64,000 bases of DNA from Umezawaea tangerina (GTDB lineage Bacteria; Actinomycetota; Actinomycetes; Mycobacteriales; Pseudonocardiaceae): positions 248,001 through 312,000 of the forward strand of contig NZ_PVTF01000010.1 of assembly GCF_003002815.1 (NCBI RefSeq), in the 5' to 3' direction. Shown in pieces: positions 1-8,927 of the stretch. The first letter of the stretch is position 1; each line of letters begins with the position of its first letter. The notes under the pieces were generated by a model. It was not told the DNA's origin. It did not search any database and worked only from the letters and a program-made list of their open reading frames with translations. The position numbers and the translations under genes are program-made.

Positions 1-217
1 CCTCCCGCCGGTGCGCCCCGGCGACCTGGTCGGCGTGCTGCGCTCCGGCGCGTACGGCCCGACCGCGTCACCGGTGCTGTTCCTGAGCCACGGCTACCCC
101 GCCGAGGTGCTCGTGCTGAACGGCCGGGCGCACCTGGTGCGCGAGCGCGACACCACCGAGGACCTGTTGCGCCACCAGCACCTCCCCGAGACCGCGGCAC
201 TGGCGACGCCGGAATAG
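1..217 (+). CDS. PLP-dependent type III decarboxylase, C-terminal fragment
   Basis: Only the last ~70 residues are inside the window; the frame is open to base 2, so the gene starts upstream. The segment GDLVGVLRSGAYGPTASP followed by FLSHGYPAEVLVLNG matches the C-terminal beta-barrel end of fold-type III PLP decarboxylases (diaminopimelate, ornithine or BtrK-like), where the GAYG stretch contributes to the PLP/substrate site. A GTG at 11 lies in frame but is inside the domain, so it is not a credible start. It sits 30 bases ahead of a free ACP gene. In butirosin biosynthesis a related enzyme decarboxylates an amino acid while it is bound to an ACP, so an aminoacyl-ACP decarboxylase is plausible here; that is inference. 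Confidence 0.75.
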   Translation, partial: LPPVRPGDLVGVLRSGAYGPTASPVLFLSHGYPAEVLVLNGRAHLVRERDTTEDLLRHQHLPETAALATPE

Positions 218-247
218 ACCCGCTCCACCCCCGGAAGGAAAAGACCC

Positions 248-532
248 ATGAGTGACACGGCCGACCTCCAGACGACGACCCCCGAGCGCGCCCGGATCGT
301 CTCCGCCATCACCTCGGTGCTGGCCCAGGTGCTCGACTACGACCTGCCCGAGCTGACCGAGTCCTCCCGGCTGTTCGACGAGCTGGGCCTCGACTCGACC
401 GGTGTCTTCGAGCTGCTGATGCAGCTGGAGGAGGCGCTGGAGGTCGAGTTCGACACCGACAACCTCGAGATGGCGCACTTCGAGACGGTGGCCTCGCTGG
501 CCGACTTCGTCGTGGCAGAGCGGGACGCCTGA
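248..532 (+). CDS. Free-standing acyl carrier protein
   Basis: This 94-residue protein has the size and helical pattern of a stand-alone ACP. The phosphopantetheine site is LGLDSTGVFELL (around residues 50-61), with Ser as the attachment residue. It is acidic, as ACPs usually are. A Shine-Dalgarno-like GGAAGGAAAAG lies 5' of the ATG. It follows the decarboxylase fragment and is followed after two bases by a KAS III-like gene. Neighbouring acyl-CoA-dehydrogenase-like genes suggest that the tethered acyl or aminoacyl group is oxidised on this carrier. The residue after the attachment Ser is Thr rather than the common Leu or Ile. Which acid is loaded cannot be read from the sequence. Confidence 0.9.
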   Translation: MSDTADLQTTTPERARIVSAITSVLAQVLDYDLPELTESSRLFDELGLDSTGVFELLMQLEEALEVEFDTDNLEMAHFETVASLADFVVAERDA

Positions 533-534
533 GC

Positions 535-1389
535 ATGTACCGGACGGCGGCACCCGTTCCCGAGGCGACCAGGCGTCCCCGCCTGGTCGAGTCCCCGCTC
601 GGGGTGGCACGGGTCGTGCACAGGAAGTTCGACGGCGGGGACCGCCGGATCGACGACGAGTTCTCCCAGCGGCACTTCGCCGACCTCACCAGGGACTACG
701 GCGTCGCCGTCCGCCCGGAGGTGCTCGGGGCGGGGACGACGTTCACCGCCATGGCGCAGGTGCTGCTGCGGGAGCTGGACCTCGCGCAGGACGACGTGGT
801 CGACCTCGCGATGGTCGCGCACAGCACCCCGGACCTGGACTGCAGGCTCTCGGCGGCGACGTTCCTGTCCGAGGAGCTGACCAACGGCCCGCTGGTGTTC
901 GCGCTGTCCGACAGCGGCACCTGCGCGCCGTTCACCGCGCTCGAGCTCGCGGGCGACTACGCCCGCAGGCACGGCTACCACCGCGCGCTCGTGCTGGTCC
1001 TGGACCAGTCGACGCTGCCCTACGAGATCGAGGGCGCGGCGCCGCGGGGCAACGCGGGGGTGGCCCTGCTGCTGGAGGACACCGGCTCGGCGCCGCTGGC
1101 GGTCACCCACGAGGTGGCGGTCCGCGAGGCCGACCTGCCCGGTGCGGTCGACGCGGCGCTGGGCGCGCTGGTCCGACCGGGCTCGGCCGCCACGGTGATC
1201 GTCGGCGCGGGCGTCGACCCGGAGCTGGTGCGCCACGACGGCCCCGTGCTGGTCGGCGGTGCGGGCTACCCGTGCACGTCGGCGTGGTCGCTGCTGGCCG
1301 CGCACGGCGTGCCGACCGGACCGGTCGTGCTGATCGACTACGACCGCACCACGGGCGACCTCGGTTCCTGCGCGGTGGGGCCGAGGTGA
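535..1389 (+). CDS. KAS III-like thiolase-fold protein, degenerate C-terminus
   Basis: This 284-residue protein has a thiolase-fold N-terminal half and a nucleophile motif DSGTCAPFTALE with Cys130, matching the active-site Cys of ketoacyl-ACP synthase III. The segment GNAGVALLLED corresponds to the GDGAGA-type stretch. Where KAS III carries the catalytic His (HQAN) and Asn (GNTSAAS), this protein has IVGAGVDPE and GGAGYPCTSAWS, so both residues appear lost, and the protein is about 40 residues shorter than usual. A decarboxylative condensation is therefore unlikely. An acyltransferase role, as known for CerJ/DpsC-type relatives, is a reasonable inference. Its TGA overlaps the GTG of the next gene, indicating translational coupling. 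Confidence 0.7.
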   Translation: MYRTAAPVPEATRRPRLVESPLGVARVVHRKFDGGDRRIDDEFSQRHFADLTRDYGVAVRPEVLGAGTTFTAMAQVLLRELDLAQDDVVDLAMVAHSTPDLDCRLSAATFLSEELTNGPLVFALSDSGTCAPFTALELAGDYARRHGYHRALVLVLDQSTLPYEIEGAAPRGNAGVALLLEDTGSAPLAVTHEVAVREADLPGAVDAALGALVRPGSAATVIVGAGVDPELVRHDGPVLVGGAGYPCTSAWSLLAAHGVPTGPVVLIDYDRTTGDLGSCAVGPR

Positions 1390-2063
1390 CCACGATCGCG
1401 CGGGCCGACCAGTGGTCGCGCTGCCACCGCGCCGCGCGCACCGACGGCGTGTCCGCCGCGCTGACCGAGCTGGCCACCGCGGTGCTGCCCGGCCTGCTGC
1501 CGTGCGGCCCCGCGGGGCACGCCATCGTGCCCACGGGCATCGCGGCCGGCGCGGCGCGGGTCTGGGCCGACGGCGTCACGGTGGACCGCGGCGCGGGCGT
1601 GGAGAAGGCGCTCGGCGTGGTCGAGCTGCCCGGCGGCGACGTCGAGCTGCTGCGCCACCAGGTGGAGCCCGGTGCGAACGGGTTCTCGCCCGCCGAACGG
1701 GCCTGCTGGACGCTGGGGCTGGTCTGGCTGCGGCTCGGGCTGTCGGAGGAGCTGCGCGAGACCGCCATGCGCTACCTCAACGGCAGGCGCACCGGGAACT
1801 CGACGCTGCTGCAGCAGCAGATGGTGAAGTCCACGGTCGCCGACGGCCTCATCGAGCACCTGGAGGTCCGCGCGGTGCTCACCGGGATCGGGCCCGGCGA
1901 GCTGCCGGACACCGTCCTCAACCACCTGCACGCCCAGCTCACCGAGGCCGACCGCGCGCTGGTGAAGCTGCTCGGTGCCAGCGGGTACCTGGCCGGTGGG
2001 CCGGGGCAGGTGGCCCGCGTCTCGGAGCTGCTCGCCGAGGCCTACTGCCGTCCGGAGGTGTGA
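1386..2063 (+). CDS. Small acyl-CoA dehydrogenase-like protein (partial fold)
   Basis: This 225-residue product starts at a GTG overlapping the previous stop (GTGA). The C-terminal half (LVWLRLGLSEELRETAMRYL and the following QQQMVKSTVADG stretch) resembles the helical C-terminal domain of acyl-CoA dehydrogenases. I see no N-terminal FAD-binding half and no catalytic Glu motif. It sits directly in front of a complete acyl-CoA dehydrogenase and may be its non-catalytic partner in a heteromer. It could also be a decayed paralogue, but the intact frame, coupling and length argue for a retained function. The family assignment rests on helix pattern only and is tentative. Confidence 0.5.
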   Translation: MTTIARADQWSRCHRAARTDGVSAALTELATAVLPGLLPCGPAGHAIVPTGIAAGAARVWADGVTVDRGAGVEKALGVVELPGGDVELLRHQVEPGANGFSPAERACWTLGLVWLRLGLSEELRETAMRYLNGRRTGNSTLLQQQMVKSTVADGLIEHLEVRAVLTGIGPGELPDTVLNHLHAQLTEADRALVKLLGASGYLAGGPGQVARVSELLAEAYCRPEV

Positions 2064-2065
2064 CG

Positions 2066-3259
2066 ATGATCCAGCTTGACGACCGGTTGCTCGCGCTGCG
2101 CGGGCAGGTCCGCGAGTGGGGTGCCGACTTCCGGGCACTCGGGTTGGCGCTCGACCGCGACCCCGAGCTGATCCGGGAGCACTTCGACCTGCCCGCCGTG
2201 CGGTACCTGTCCACCATGGGCATCCCGCCGGAGTACGGCAACGTGCCGATCCCCATCGCGGGCAACAGGTTCTACGGGACGCTCGCCCTGGAACGGGCGA
2301 TCATCATGGAGGAGCTGTCCTGCGCCGACGTCGGCATGCTGGTCGCCTCGCCGGGTCCGCTGCTCGCGGGCGTGCTGATCGACCTGCTCGCCGACGAGCA
2401 GCAGAAGGACTGGTTCTACGGCCGGATGCTGGAGAGTCCGCTGTGGACGTTCTTCGCGCTGACCGAGCCCGACCGCGGGTCCGACGCCGGTGCGCTGAGC
2501 ACCACCGTCGTGCCCGCGACCGCCGACCGGCCCGCGTTGCTCAGCGGTGCCAAGCGGTACGTCGGCAACGCGGCCCGCGCCCAGCTCGGCGTGGTGTTCG
2601 CGCGGACCAGCCCCGGCCCGCTGGGCATCAACGCCGTCCTGGTCGAGAACCCCAGCACCGGCTTCCACGCCGAGGCGCTGGAGACCATCGGCCTGCGCGG
2701 CGCGCGGATCAGCGCGATCACGATGGAGGACGTCGAGATCGCGCCCGAGCGCTTCCTCGGACGGCACCTCTCGCCGTCGCGGCGCGGGATGTGGGCGTTC
2801 GTGCAGACGTTCAACCTGCTCCGCCCCGGCGTCGCGGCCATCGCGCTGGGCATCGCGCGGGCGGCGCACGAGTACGTGATCACGCACCGCACCTCGCTGC
2901 GCCGCGACGAGCGCGACCGGCTGGACCTGCTGGCCCGCCGGATCGACGGCGCCCGCAGGCTGGTGCACCTGGCGGCGGCCGCGGTCGACGCCCGCACCGG
3001 TGACGGCTACCTGGCGTCGGCGGCGAAGGTGCGGGCCGCCCAGCTCGCGCACGACGCCACCCAGGAGGCGTGCACGTTCTTCGGGGCGGGCGCGCGGCTG
3101 GAGCACCCGGTGCTGGACAAGCTGGTCCGCGACGCGCGGGGCATGGAGTTCATCGAGGGCACCTCGAACATGCAGAAGCTCAACCTGTTCCAGGGGCTGT
3201 TCACCGGCAAGCTCGACCGCGACGACCCGTTCCGCACGGCTCCGCTCGCGGTGGTGTGA
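2066..3259 (+). CDS. Acyl-CoA/acyl-ACP dehydrogenase
   Basis: This 397-residue flavoenzyme has the normal acyl-CoA dehydrogenase layout: N-terminal helical domain, a central FAD/substrate barrel with FFALTEPDRGSDAGAL (the TEP-x-GSD signature), and a C-terminal helical domain. The late motif GMEFIEGTSNMQKL holds the Glu in the position of the catalytic base. The ATG has a clear GGAGG 8 bases upstream. Because the operon encodes a free ACP, the likely substrate is an acyl- or aminoacyl-thioester on that ACP, as in prolyl-carrier-protein oxidases or the dehydrogenases of extender-unit pathways. The family assignment is firm; the substrate is not. The gene ends at a strong bidirectional terminator. 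Confidence 0.85.
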   Translation: MIQLDDRLLALRGQVREWGADFRALGLALDRDPELIREHFDLPAVRYLSTMGIPPEYGNVPIPIAGNRFYGTLALERAIIMEELSCADVGMLVASPGPLLAGVLIDLLADEQQKDWFYGRMLESPLWTFFALTEPDRGSDAGALSTTVVPATADRPALLSGAKRYVGNAARAQLGVVFARTSPGPLGINAVLVENPSTGFHAEALETIGLRGARISAITMEDVEIAPERFLGRHLSPSRRGMWAFVQTFNLLRPGVAAIALGIARAAHEYVITHRTSLRRDERDRLDLLARRIDGARRLVHLAAAAVDARTGDGYLASAAKVRAAQLAHDATQEACTFFGAGARLEHPVLDKLVRDARGMEFIEGTSNMQKLNLFQGLFTGKLDRDDPFRTAPLAVV

Positions 3260-3264
3260 GTCGG

Positions 3265-3303
3265 CCTGTTCCTCGCCGTCACGGGCTGACGGCGAGGAAC
3301 AGG
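3265..3303. terminator. Bidirectional terminator hairpin
   Basis: Perfect 16-base inverted repeat (arms 3265-3280 and 3288-3303, 7-base loop) between two convergent genes. The left arm reaches into the last codons of the ChaA-like gene. No T tract follows, as is common in actinomycetes. Confidence 0.85.
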
Positions 3304-4373
3304 AAGGCGGCCAGCAGTCCGATGTGGACACCGCCCTGGAGCAGGGTGGCGCGGCCGGGCACGATCGTCAGCGTGCCGGTCACGACGGTGAGCGCGAGCA
3401 GCACCATGTGGGTCGGGCCAAGGCCCAGCACCAGGGGACCGGTCAGCCAGATCGACGCGATGGCGATGGCCGGGATGGTCAGGCCGATGCTCGCCATCGC
3501 CGAGCCCAGCGAGAGGTTGATGCTGGTCTGCACCCGGCCGCGGCGGGCGGCGCGGACGGCGGCCAGCGTCTCCGGGGCGAGCACCAGCAGGGCGATGACG
3601 ACACCGACCACGGCCAACGGGAAGCCCGCGGCCTCGACGCCCGCCTCGATCGCGGGCGAGACAGCCTTGGCGTTGCCGACGACCGCGACCAGCGACACCA
3701 GCAGCAGACCGAGGCTGACCGCCGCGGCCTTCGAGGTCGGCGGGGTGGCGTGCTCCTCCACGACCTCGCCGTGCTCGTCGAGCGGGAGGAAGTAGTCGCG
3801 GTGGCGGACCGTCTGCATGGCCACGAACAGGCCGTAGAGGGCCAGTGACGCGACGGCCGCGAAGGCCAGCTGGGCGGGGGAGAACTCCGGGCCCGGCTTG
3901 GTGGTGGTGAACGTCGGCAGCACCAGGCTCAGCGTGGTGATCGTGGTGACGGTGGCGAACATGCCGCCGGTGCCCTCGGGGTTGAACGTCGCCACCCGGT
4001 GCCTCAACGCGCCGACCAGCAGCGATATCCCCATGATCCCGTTGGTGGTGATCATGACCGCGGCGAACACGGTGTCCCTGGCCAGCGTCTCGCTGCCGGG
4101 CTTGCCGTCGGCCATCAGCGTCACGATCAGCGCCACCTCGATCACCGTCACGGCGACCGCCAGCACCAACGACCCGAACGGCTCGCCCACCCGGTGGGCC
4201 ACGACCTCGGCGTGGTGCACGGCCGCGAGCACGGCACCGGCCAGCAGCACGGCCACCAGCACCACGGCGACGACCGGCAGCGCCCGCCCCCAGGTGAGCG
4301 CGAGCGCGGCGGCCGCGACCACCGGTACGACGACGGTCCAGTGCAGTGCGGCGGTGCGGCTCGGGTTCGCCAT
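3279..4373 (-). CDS. chaA: Calcium/cation:proton antiporter, ChaA (CaCA) type
   Basis: This 364-residue inner-membrane protein has about 11 hydrophobic segments arranged as two CaCA-type halves. The first repeat motif includes HRVGEPFGSLVLAVAVTVIE and the second APETLAAVRAARRGRVQTS followed by NLSLGSAMASIGLTIPA, the acidic/polar alpha-repeats that bind the cation. A hydrophilic loop (around residues 190-215) joins the halves. An AGGAAG precedes the ATG. Family members exchange Ca2+ or Na+/K+ for protons. The gene is alone on its strand and has no visible link to the biosynthetic genes on either side. Confidence 0.85.
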   Translation of the reverse strand: MANPSRTAALHWTVVVPVVAAAALALTWGRALPVVAVVLVAVLLAGAVLAAVHHAEVVAHRVGEPFGSLVLAVAVTVIEVALIVTLMADGKPGSETLARDTVFAAVMITTNGIMGISLLVGALRHRVATFNPEGTGGMFATVTTITTLSLVLPTFTTTKPGPEFSPAQLAFAAVASLALYGLFVAMQTVRHRDYFLPLDEHGEVVEEHATPPTSKAAAVSLGLLLVSLVAVVGNAKAVSPAIEAGVEAAGFPLAVVGVVIALLVLAPETLAAVRAARRGRVQTSINLSLGSAMASIGLTIPAIAIASIWLTGPLVLGLGPTHMVLLALTVVTGTLTIVPGRATLLQGGVHIGLLAAFLFLAVSP

Positions 4374-4456
4374 GCTTCCTCACGGGGTAGGGGACGGGCG
4401 CCTCCCAGCATTCCCGTCCCGACCGCCGCCCGCAGCACGGGCGGGCACCCGCGTGA

Positions 4457-5248
4457 TCAGGCTCGCTTGTTCAGGACGTCGTTGATCCGCAGCCCCTCGG
4501 CCGGGGTCACCCGACCGTGCGGGAGGTCGACGCCGACCGCCTCCGCGAGCTGCTTCTGGTGCACGTCCACGGTCGCCTCCACGACGTCGGCGAGCACGCC
4601 GCCGCGCACCCGGCTCTGCCGGTAGCCGACCACGACGACCGCCGCGCCGACCACGGCCGCGGGCCACCACACCGCGCCGAGCACCAGGTACAGCACGCCC
4701 CACGCGGTGGTCTCGGTCGCCGCCCGGTACCTCGCCGCGGCCAGGCGGACCGCCGCCGCGGTGGGCTCGGCGACCAGCAGCCACAGCCGCGGCCACGCCA
4801 GCACCACCGACAGTCCGAACTGGACCGCGACCCGCTCGTCGACCAGCCGGAACCGGTCCCCGACCGGGGTGGCCCGCGCGGGCAGGTACTGCACGGGCAG
4901 CCGTTCCGGAGCGGCCGCCAGCGCCCGCCGGTGCCGCCACGCCACCCACCGCCGGGGGCGCCGGGCGGTCCACACCCGGCGCACCGCGGCGGCCACCGCC
5001 CGCGCGGCGACCCCGGCCGCGGTGGCCGCGAGCAGCAGTCCCGCCACGGCGAACGCGGTGGACGTGCCGGACAGCCCGCGGACCAGCCGGTCGACCTCCG
5101 CGGGCAGCACGCCGGGGCGCAGCGCGCGGCCGTGGCCGAGCAGCCGCCCGCAGGTCGCCACCGCGACGAACAGCAGACCGGGCAGCACGAGCGTGCCGAG
5201 CCAACGGTCCGCGAGCTTCTTCCCCAGTTCCGCGACCAGCGTCGTCAC
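4457..5248 (-). CDS. Membrane protein of a CHAT/TPR-associated module
   Basis: This 263-residue protein starts at GTG 5248, three bases after the stop of the upstream small gene, so the two form an operon. It has four or five hydrophobic segments (about residues 20-36, 62-90, 145-165 and 185-205) separated by Arg-rich loops, and a soluble C-terminal tail of about 55 residues. I do not recognise a named family. The gene pair is transcribed away from the TPR-CHAT gene at 5699. Small membrane proteins often accompany CHAT-protease modules, so it could be a sensor, anchor or effector. No enzymatic motif is visible. Confidence 0.6.
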   Translation of the reverse strand: MTTLVAELGKKLADRWLGTLVLPGLLFVAVATCGRLLGHGRALRPGVLPAEVDRLVRGLSGTSTAFAVAGLLLAATAAGVAARAVAAAVRRVWTARRPRRWVAWRHRRALAAAPERLPVQYLPARATPVGDRFRLVDERVAVQFGLSVVLAWPRLWLLVAEPTAAAVRLAAARYRAATETTAWGVLYLVLGAVWWPAAVVGAAVVVVGYRQSRVRGGVLADVVEATVDVHQKQLAEAVGVDLPHGRVTPAEGLRINDVLNKRA

Positions 5249-5251
5249 CTG

Positions 5252-5611
5252 CTACCCCGCCCGCAGGACCATCGGGGCGTCGCCGATCGAGCACACCGGC
5301 TCGCGGCCGCGCTCGTCGGCGTGCGCGCGGCGGAAGCACCGCTGGTGCGGACACCGGTAGGTGCCCTCGACCCGCACCGGGTCCAGGCCGAAGTCGTCCA
5401 GCACCGGCAGGTCCGCGCTCTTGGTCGGCGCGGGGTCGGCGTCGTAGCCCAGGTCCCGGCACACCCCGGCCGCGCCCGCGCCGTCGCGCACCGCCAGCGC
5501 GGCCGCCTCGATCCTGGCCGCCACGAGGTCGTCGCCCATCGCACCCGCCCGCAGCGCGGGCAGCGCCGCGCACAGCCACGCCGCCGCCGCGTAGTCCTCG
5601 GCGCTTACCAA
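5252..5611 (-). CDS. Small protein with C-terminal zinc-ribbon-like motif
   Basis: This 119-residue protein has its start set at TTG 5611 because GGAGGAGG lies six bases upstream; no ATG fits. The N-terminal ~60 residues are Ala-rich and helical and may be an adaptor domain of the death-like or effector-associated kind. The C-terminus has a cysteine pattern CPHQRCF about 20 residues before CSIGDAPM, which resembles a small zinc ribbon. It is co-transcribed with the membrane protein at 4457 and divergent from the TPR-CHAT gene 88 bases away. A role as adaptor to the CHAT protease is inferred from position only. Confidence 0.55.
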   Translation of the reverse strand: MVSAEDYAAAAWLCAALPALRAGAMGDDLVAARIEAAALAVRDGAGAAGVCRDLGYDADPAPTKSADLPVLDDFGLDPVRVEGTYRCPHQRCFRRAHADERGREPVCSIGDAPMVLRAG

Positions 5612-5698
5612 CCGGGGCCTCCTCCGTCGATCTCCACCCGTCCGCGTACGCGCCCGACTACGGTACGTGGCAGACCAGGCGTTCCGGGGGTGAACGGG

Positions 5699-8600
5699 GT
5701 GCTCGACGCGGTGAGGCGGCGGATCGCCCGCTACCGGCGTGGTGACGTGGACGCGGTGCTCGGCAAGGGCGTGCTGGCCGACGCCGGGAAGCTGTGGCGG
5801 CTCGCGCTGTCGCCGCAGGGCGCCCCGTTCGAGGTCCTGCACGCGCTGGCCGAGCTGCACTGGTGCCGCTGCCTCGCGCGGGCCGACGACAACACCGGCG
5901 AGCTGTGGACGGCGCTGCGCCTCTACGCGGTGCTCGCCGAGGTCGACCCGTCCGTGCTGCCCGACGAGGTGTTCCGACTGCTGCGCGGCGGGCCGGTGGT
6001 CGACCCGTCGTCCACCGGCCCTGAGCAGTGGGGCCGGTGGGCGATCCGGCTGCTCAAGCGGGTGCAGGTCGTCGACGACCCGGCCGCGCTCGACGAGGTG
6101 GTCGAGCTCTACGGCGGCACCGTCGAGGCGTTCCCGCCGGAGCACCGGTTCTGGCCGGGGGACATGTCGAACCTGTCGTACGCCCTGCGGCTGCGGTTCG
6201 ACCGGCGCGGCGACGAGGCCGACCTGGACCGCGCGGTCGAGGTGGCGCGCGCGGCCGTGCGCTACGGGCCGCTGGACGACGACCTGCCGAACCGGGTGGC
6301 GAACCTCGGCGCGGCGCTCACGCTGCGGGCCCGCCACCACGGCGACACGATCGACGTCGCCGAGGCCGTCCAGTTCGCCACCCAGTCCGTGCGGGGCACA
6401 CCGCGGTCGCACGAGTTCTGGGCGGTGCACGTGTCGCTGCTGGCGGGCGCGCTGGCGCAGCGGTACGCCCTGGTCGGGGACCCGGCAGACCTCGACGAGG
6501 CGGTCGGGCGCGCGCGGATGTGCGTCGAGGCGCTGCCCGAGGGGCACCGGGAACGAGTGACCTACCAGGCCAACCTCGGAGGCCTGCTGGAGGCGCGCTT
6601 CCGGCGCACCGGGCGGCTCGCGGACCTGGACGAGGCCATCGACCTGCTCACCCGCGCGGTGGGCGCGACCCCGCCCGACTCGGCGACCAAGGGCGTGCAC
6701 CTGTCCAACCTGGCCACGGCGCTGCTGGCCAGGCACGAGCACAGCGACGACCCCGACGACCTCGACCACGCGCTGGCCGCGGGCCGCGACGCGACCCTGG
6801 CGTCGGCCCCCGGTGACCCGCAGCGGCCGCTGTCGCTCGCCAACCACGGCGCCGCCCTGCGCCGCCTCCACGAGGTCACCGGCGACCCCGCCGCCCTGGA
6901 GGAGGCGGTCGCCGCCTTCCGGGAGGCGGTGGACCTGTGCCCGGAGGACCACCCGCGCCGGGCGTTCCACGTGGCGAACCTGGCGGGCGCGCTGCTCGAC
7001 CGCCACGACGAGGCCGTGCTGCCCGCCGCCCGGCGCGCCACCTGGTCGATGTTCGGGCCCGCCGCCGAGGAGCCGCCGCCGGAGCCCGACGCCGCCGCGC
7101 TCGACGAGGTGGTGCGGTGGCACCGCGCGGCCCTCGCCGCGAGCGCGCCCGGACACCCCCACCGCGGCGACCACCTCAACGGGCTCGGTGTCGGCCTGGC
7201 CGCCCGGTTCTCCGCACTGCGGGACCCGGCCGACGCCGACGAGGCCGCCGGGTACTTCCGGCAGGCGATCGCGTCGGGCGGTCTTCCCCGCGCCGCGGCC
7301 TCGGCCAACCTGGCGAGCCTGCTGGTCGACCGCGACCCCGCCGATTGGGACGAGGCGATCGCGTTGTGGCGCGGCGTCGTCGAGGACCCGGTGGCGGCGC
7401 CGTCGGCGCGGGCGGGCGCGGCCGTGCGGTGGGCGGAGACGGCCGCCGGGCACGGCCTCTGGCCGTTGGCGCTGCAGGGGTACACGGCGGCGATCGGGAT
7501 GCTCGGCGCGCTGGCGACCCGCGGGGTCGACCGGTCGGTGCGGGAACGGCGGCTCGCCGGGTGGACCGGGCTCGCGGCCGAGGCGGCCGGGTGCGCGCTC
7601 AACGCGGGCGAACCGGACCTGGCGCTGGAGCTGCTGGAGCAGGGCCGCGGCGTGCTCTGGTCGCAGCTGCTCGACGTGCGCGCCGACCTCACCGCCCTGC
7701 ACGCCGCGGACCCCGGACTGGCCGACCGGCTGGCTGAGGTCGAAGCGGCGCTGGAGACCGGCCCTGACCTGGCCGACCCGTGGTGGCGCCGGGTCGCCGA
7801 CCAGCGGCTGCGGCTGGCCCAGGAGCGCGACGAGCTGGTCGGGCGGGTCAGGTCGCTGCCGGGGTTCGCCGACTTCCGCCGCCCGATGGGCGCGGCCGAG
7901 CTGCGGCGGGCCGCGGTGGACGGCCCGGTCGTGGTCGTCACGGCGAGCCGGTGGCGGTGCGACGCGCTCGTCGTCACCGCGGACAGGACCGCCGTGGTGC
8001 CGTTGGCGGGCCTGGACGACCGGGAGGCGTTCGAGCGGTCGCTGCGCTACCTGGTGGCGTTGCAGCACTTCGAGGCCACCCAGGACGCCACCGCCCGCGT
8101 CACGTTGAACCAGCACCTGCTCAGCACGCTGGACTGGCTGTGGCGGGTGGTCGGTACCCCGGTGCTGGCCGCGCTCGGGCCGGTCGAGCGGGTCTGGTGG
8201 TGCCCGACGGGACTGCTCGCCCTGCTGCCGCTGCACGCCGCGGGCGAGGTGCCGGACCGGGTCGTGTCCTCCTACACGCCCACGGTCCGCGCGCTGGTCG
8301 AGAGCCGCGCCCGGCCGACCGTCCACAACGGACGGATGGTCGCCGTGGGCATGGCCGCCACACCGGGGCAGCGCGCGCTGCCGCAGGTCGCGGCCGAGCT
8401 CGACGAGCTGGCCAGGACGTTCCCCGACGCCCTGGTCCTGCGCGACGCCGAGGCGACCGTCGACGCCGTCCGCGCCGCGCTGCGCACCGGCACGTGGGCG
8501 CACCTGTCCTGCCACGGAAGGCAGGACCTGGACACCCCGTCGGCGAGCGGCGTCGAGCTGCACGACGGCAGGCTCACCGTGGAGGACCTAGGCGGGGAGC

Positions 8601-8917
8601 GGTTCGAGCAGGGCGAGTTCGCGTTCCTGTCCGCCTGCCACACCGCGCGCGGGACCGTCGCCGTCCCGGACGAGGCGGTCACGCTGGCGAGCGCGCTGCA
8701 CTACACCGGCTGGCGCCACGTGGTCGGCACGCTCTGGTCCGTGGGCGCCACCACCGCGGCGGAGGTCAGCGCCGAGGTCTACCGGGAGCTGACCGCGACC
8801 GGGGCGTTCGACCCCGCCCGCGCGGCCGTCGCCCTGCACCACGCCGTCCTGCGCGTCCGCGCGGGCAACGAGCACCTACCGATCACCTGGGCACCGCTGG
8901 TGCACTCCGGGACGTGA
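5699..8917 (+). CDS. TPR-repeat CHAT-domain protease-like protein
   Basis: This ~1072-residue protein carries many tetratricopeptide-like units (about residues 60-680; repeated patterns of the form DPADLDEAV and HP.R...L.NLG) and a C-terminal CHAT domain, a caspase-like cysteine peptidase fold. The catalytic pair is visible: His939 in HLSCHGR and Cys980 in FAFLSACHTARG. A GTG at 5699 with GGGGG eight bases upstream is preferred; GTG 5690 is also in frame. CHAT-TPR proteins are known in bacterial conflict and gasdermin-activating systems, where the TPRs sense a ligand and the CHAT domain cuts a partner. No gasdermin gene is recognisable nearby, so the target is unknown. It is followed after 10 bases by another TPR gene. 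Confidence 0.85.
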   Translation: MLDAVRRRIARYRRGDVDAVLGKGVLADAGKLWRLALSPQGAPFEVLHALAELHWCRCLARADDNTGELWTALRLYAVLAEVDPSVLPDEVFRLLRGGPVVDPSSTGPEQWGRWAIRLLKRVQVVDDPAALDEVVELYGGTVEAFPPEHRFWPGDMSNLSYALRLRFDRRGDEADLDRAVEVARAAVRYGPLDDDLPNRVANLGAALTLRARHHGDTIDVAEAVQFATQSVRGTPRSHEFWAVHVSLLAGALAQRYALVGDPADLDEAVGRARMCVEALPEGHRERVTYQANLGGLLEARFRRTGRLADLDEAIDLLTRAVGATPPDSATKGVHLSNLATALLARHEHSDDPDDLDHALAAGRDATLASAPGDPQRPLSLANHGAALRRLHEVTGDPAALEEAVAAFREAVDLCPEDHPRRAFHVANLAGALLDRHDEAVLPAARRATWSMFGPAAEEPPPEPDAAALDEVVRWHRAALAASAPGHPHRGDHLNGLGVGLAARFSALRDPADADEAAGYFRQAIASGGLPRAAASANLASLLVDRDPADWDEAIALWRGVVEDPVAAPSARAGAAVRWAETAAGHGLWPLALQGYTAAIGMLGALATRGVDRSVRERRLAGWTGLAAEAAGCALNAGEPDLALELLEQGRGVLWSQLLDVRADLTALHAADPGLADRLAEVEAALETGPDLADPWWRRVADQRLRLAQERDELVGRVRSLPGFADFRRPMGAAELRRAAVDGPVVVVTASRWRCDALVVTADRTAVVPLAGLDDREAFERSLRYLVALQHFEATQDATARVTLNQHLLSTLDWLWRVVGTPVLAALGPVERVWWCPTGLLALLPLHAAGEVPDRVVSSYTPTVRALVESRARPTVHNGRMVAVGMAATPGQRALPQVAAELDELARTFPDALVLRDAEATVDAVRAALRTGTWAHLSCHGRQDLDTPSASGVELHDGRLTVEDLGGERFEQGEFAFLSACHTARGTVAVPDEAVTLASALHYTGWRHVVGTLWSVGATTAAEVSAEVYRELTATGAFDPARAAVALHHAVLRVRAGNEHLPITWAPLVHSGT

Positions 8918-8927
8918 GGAGAACCCC

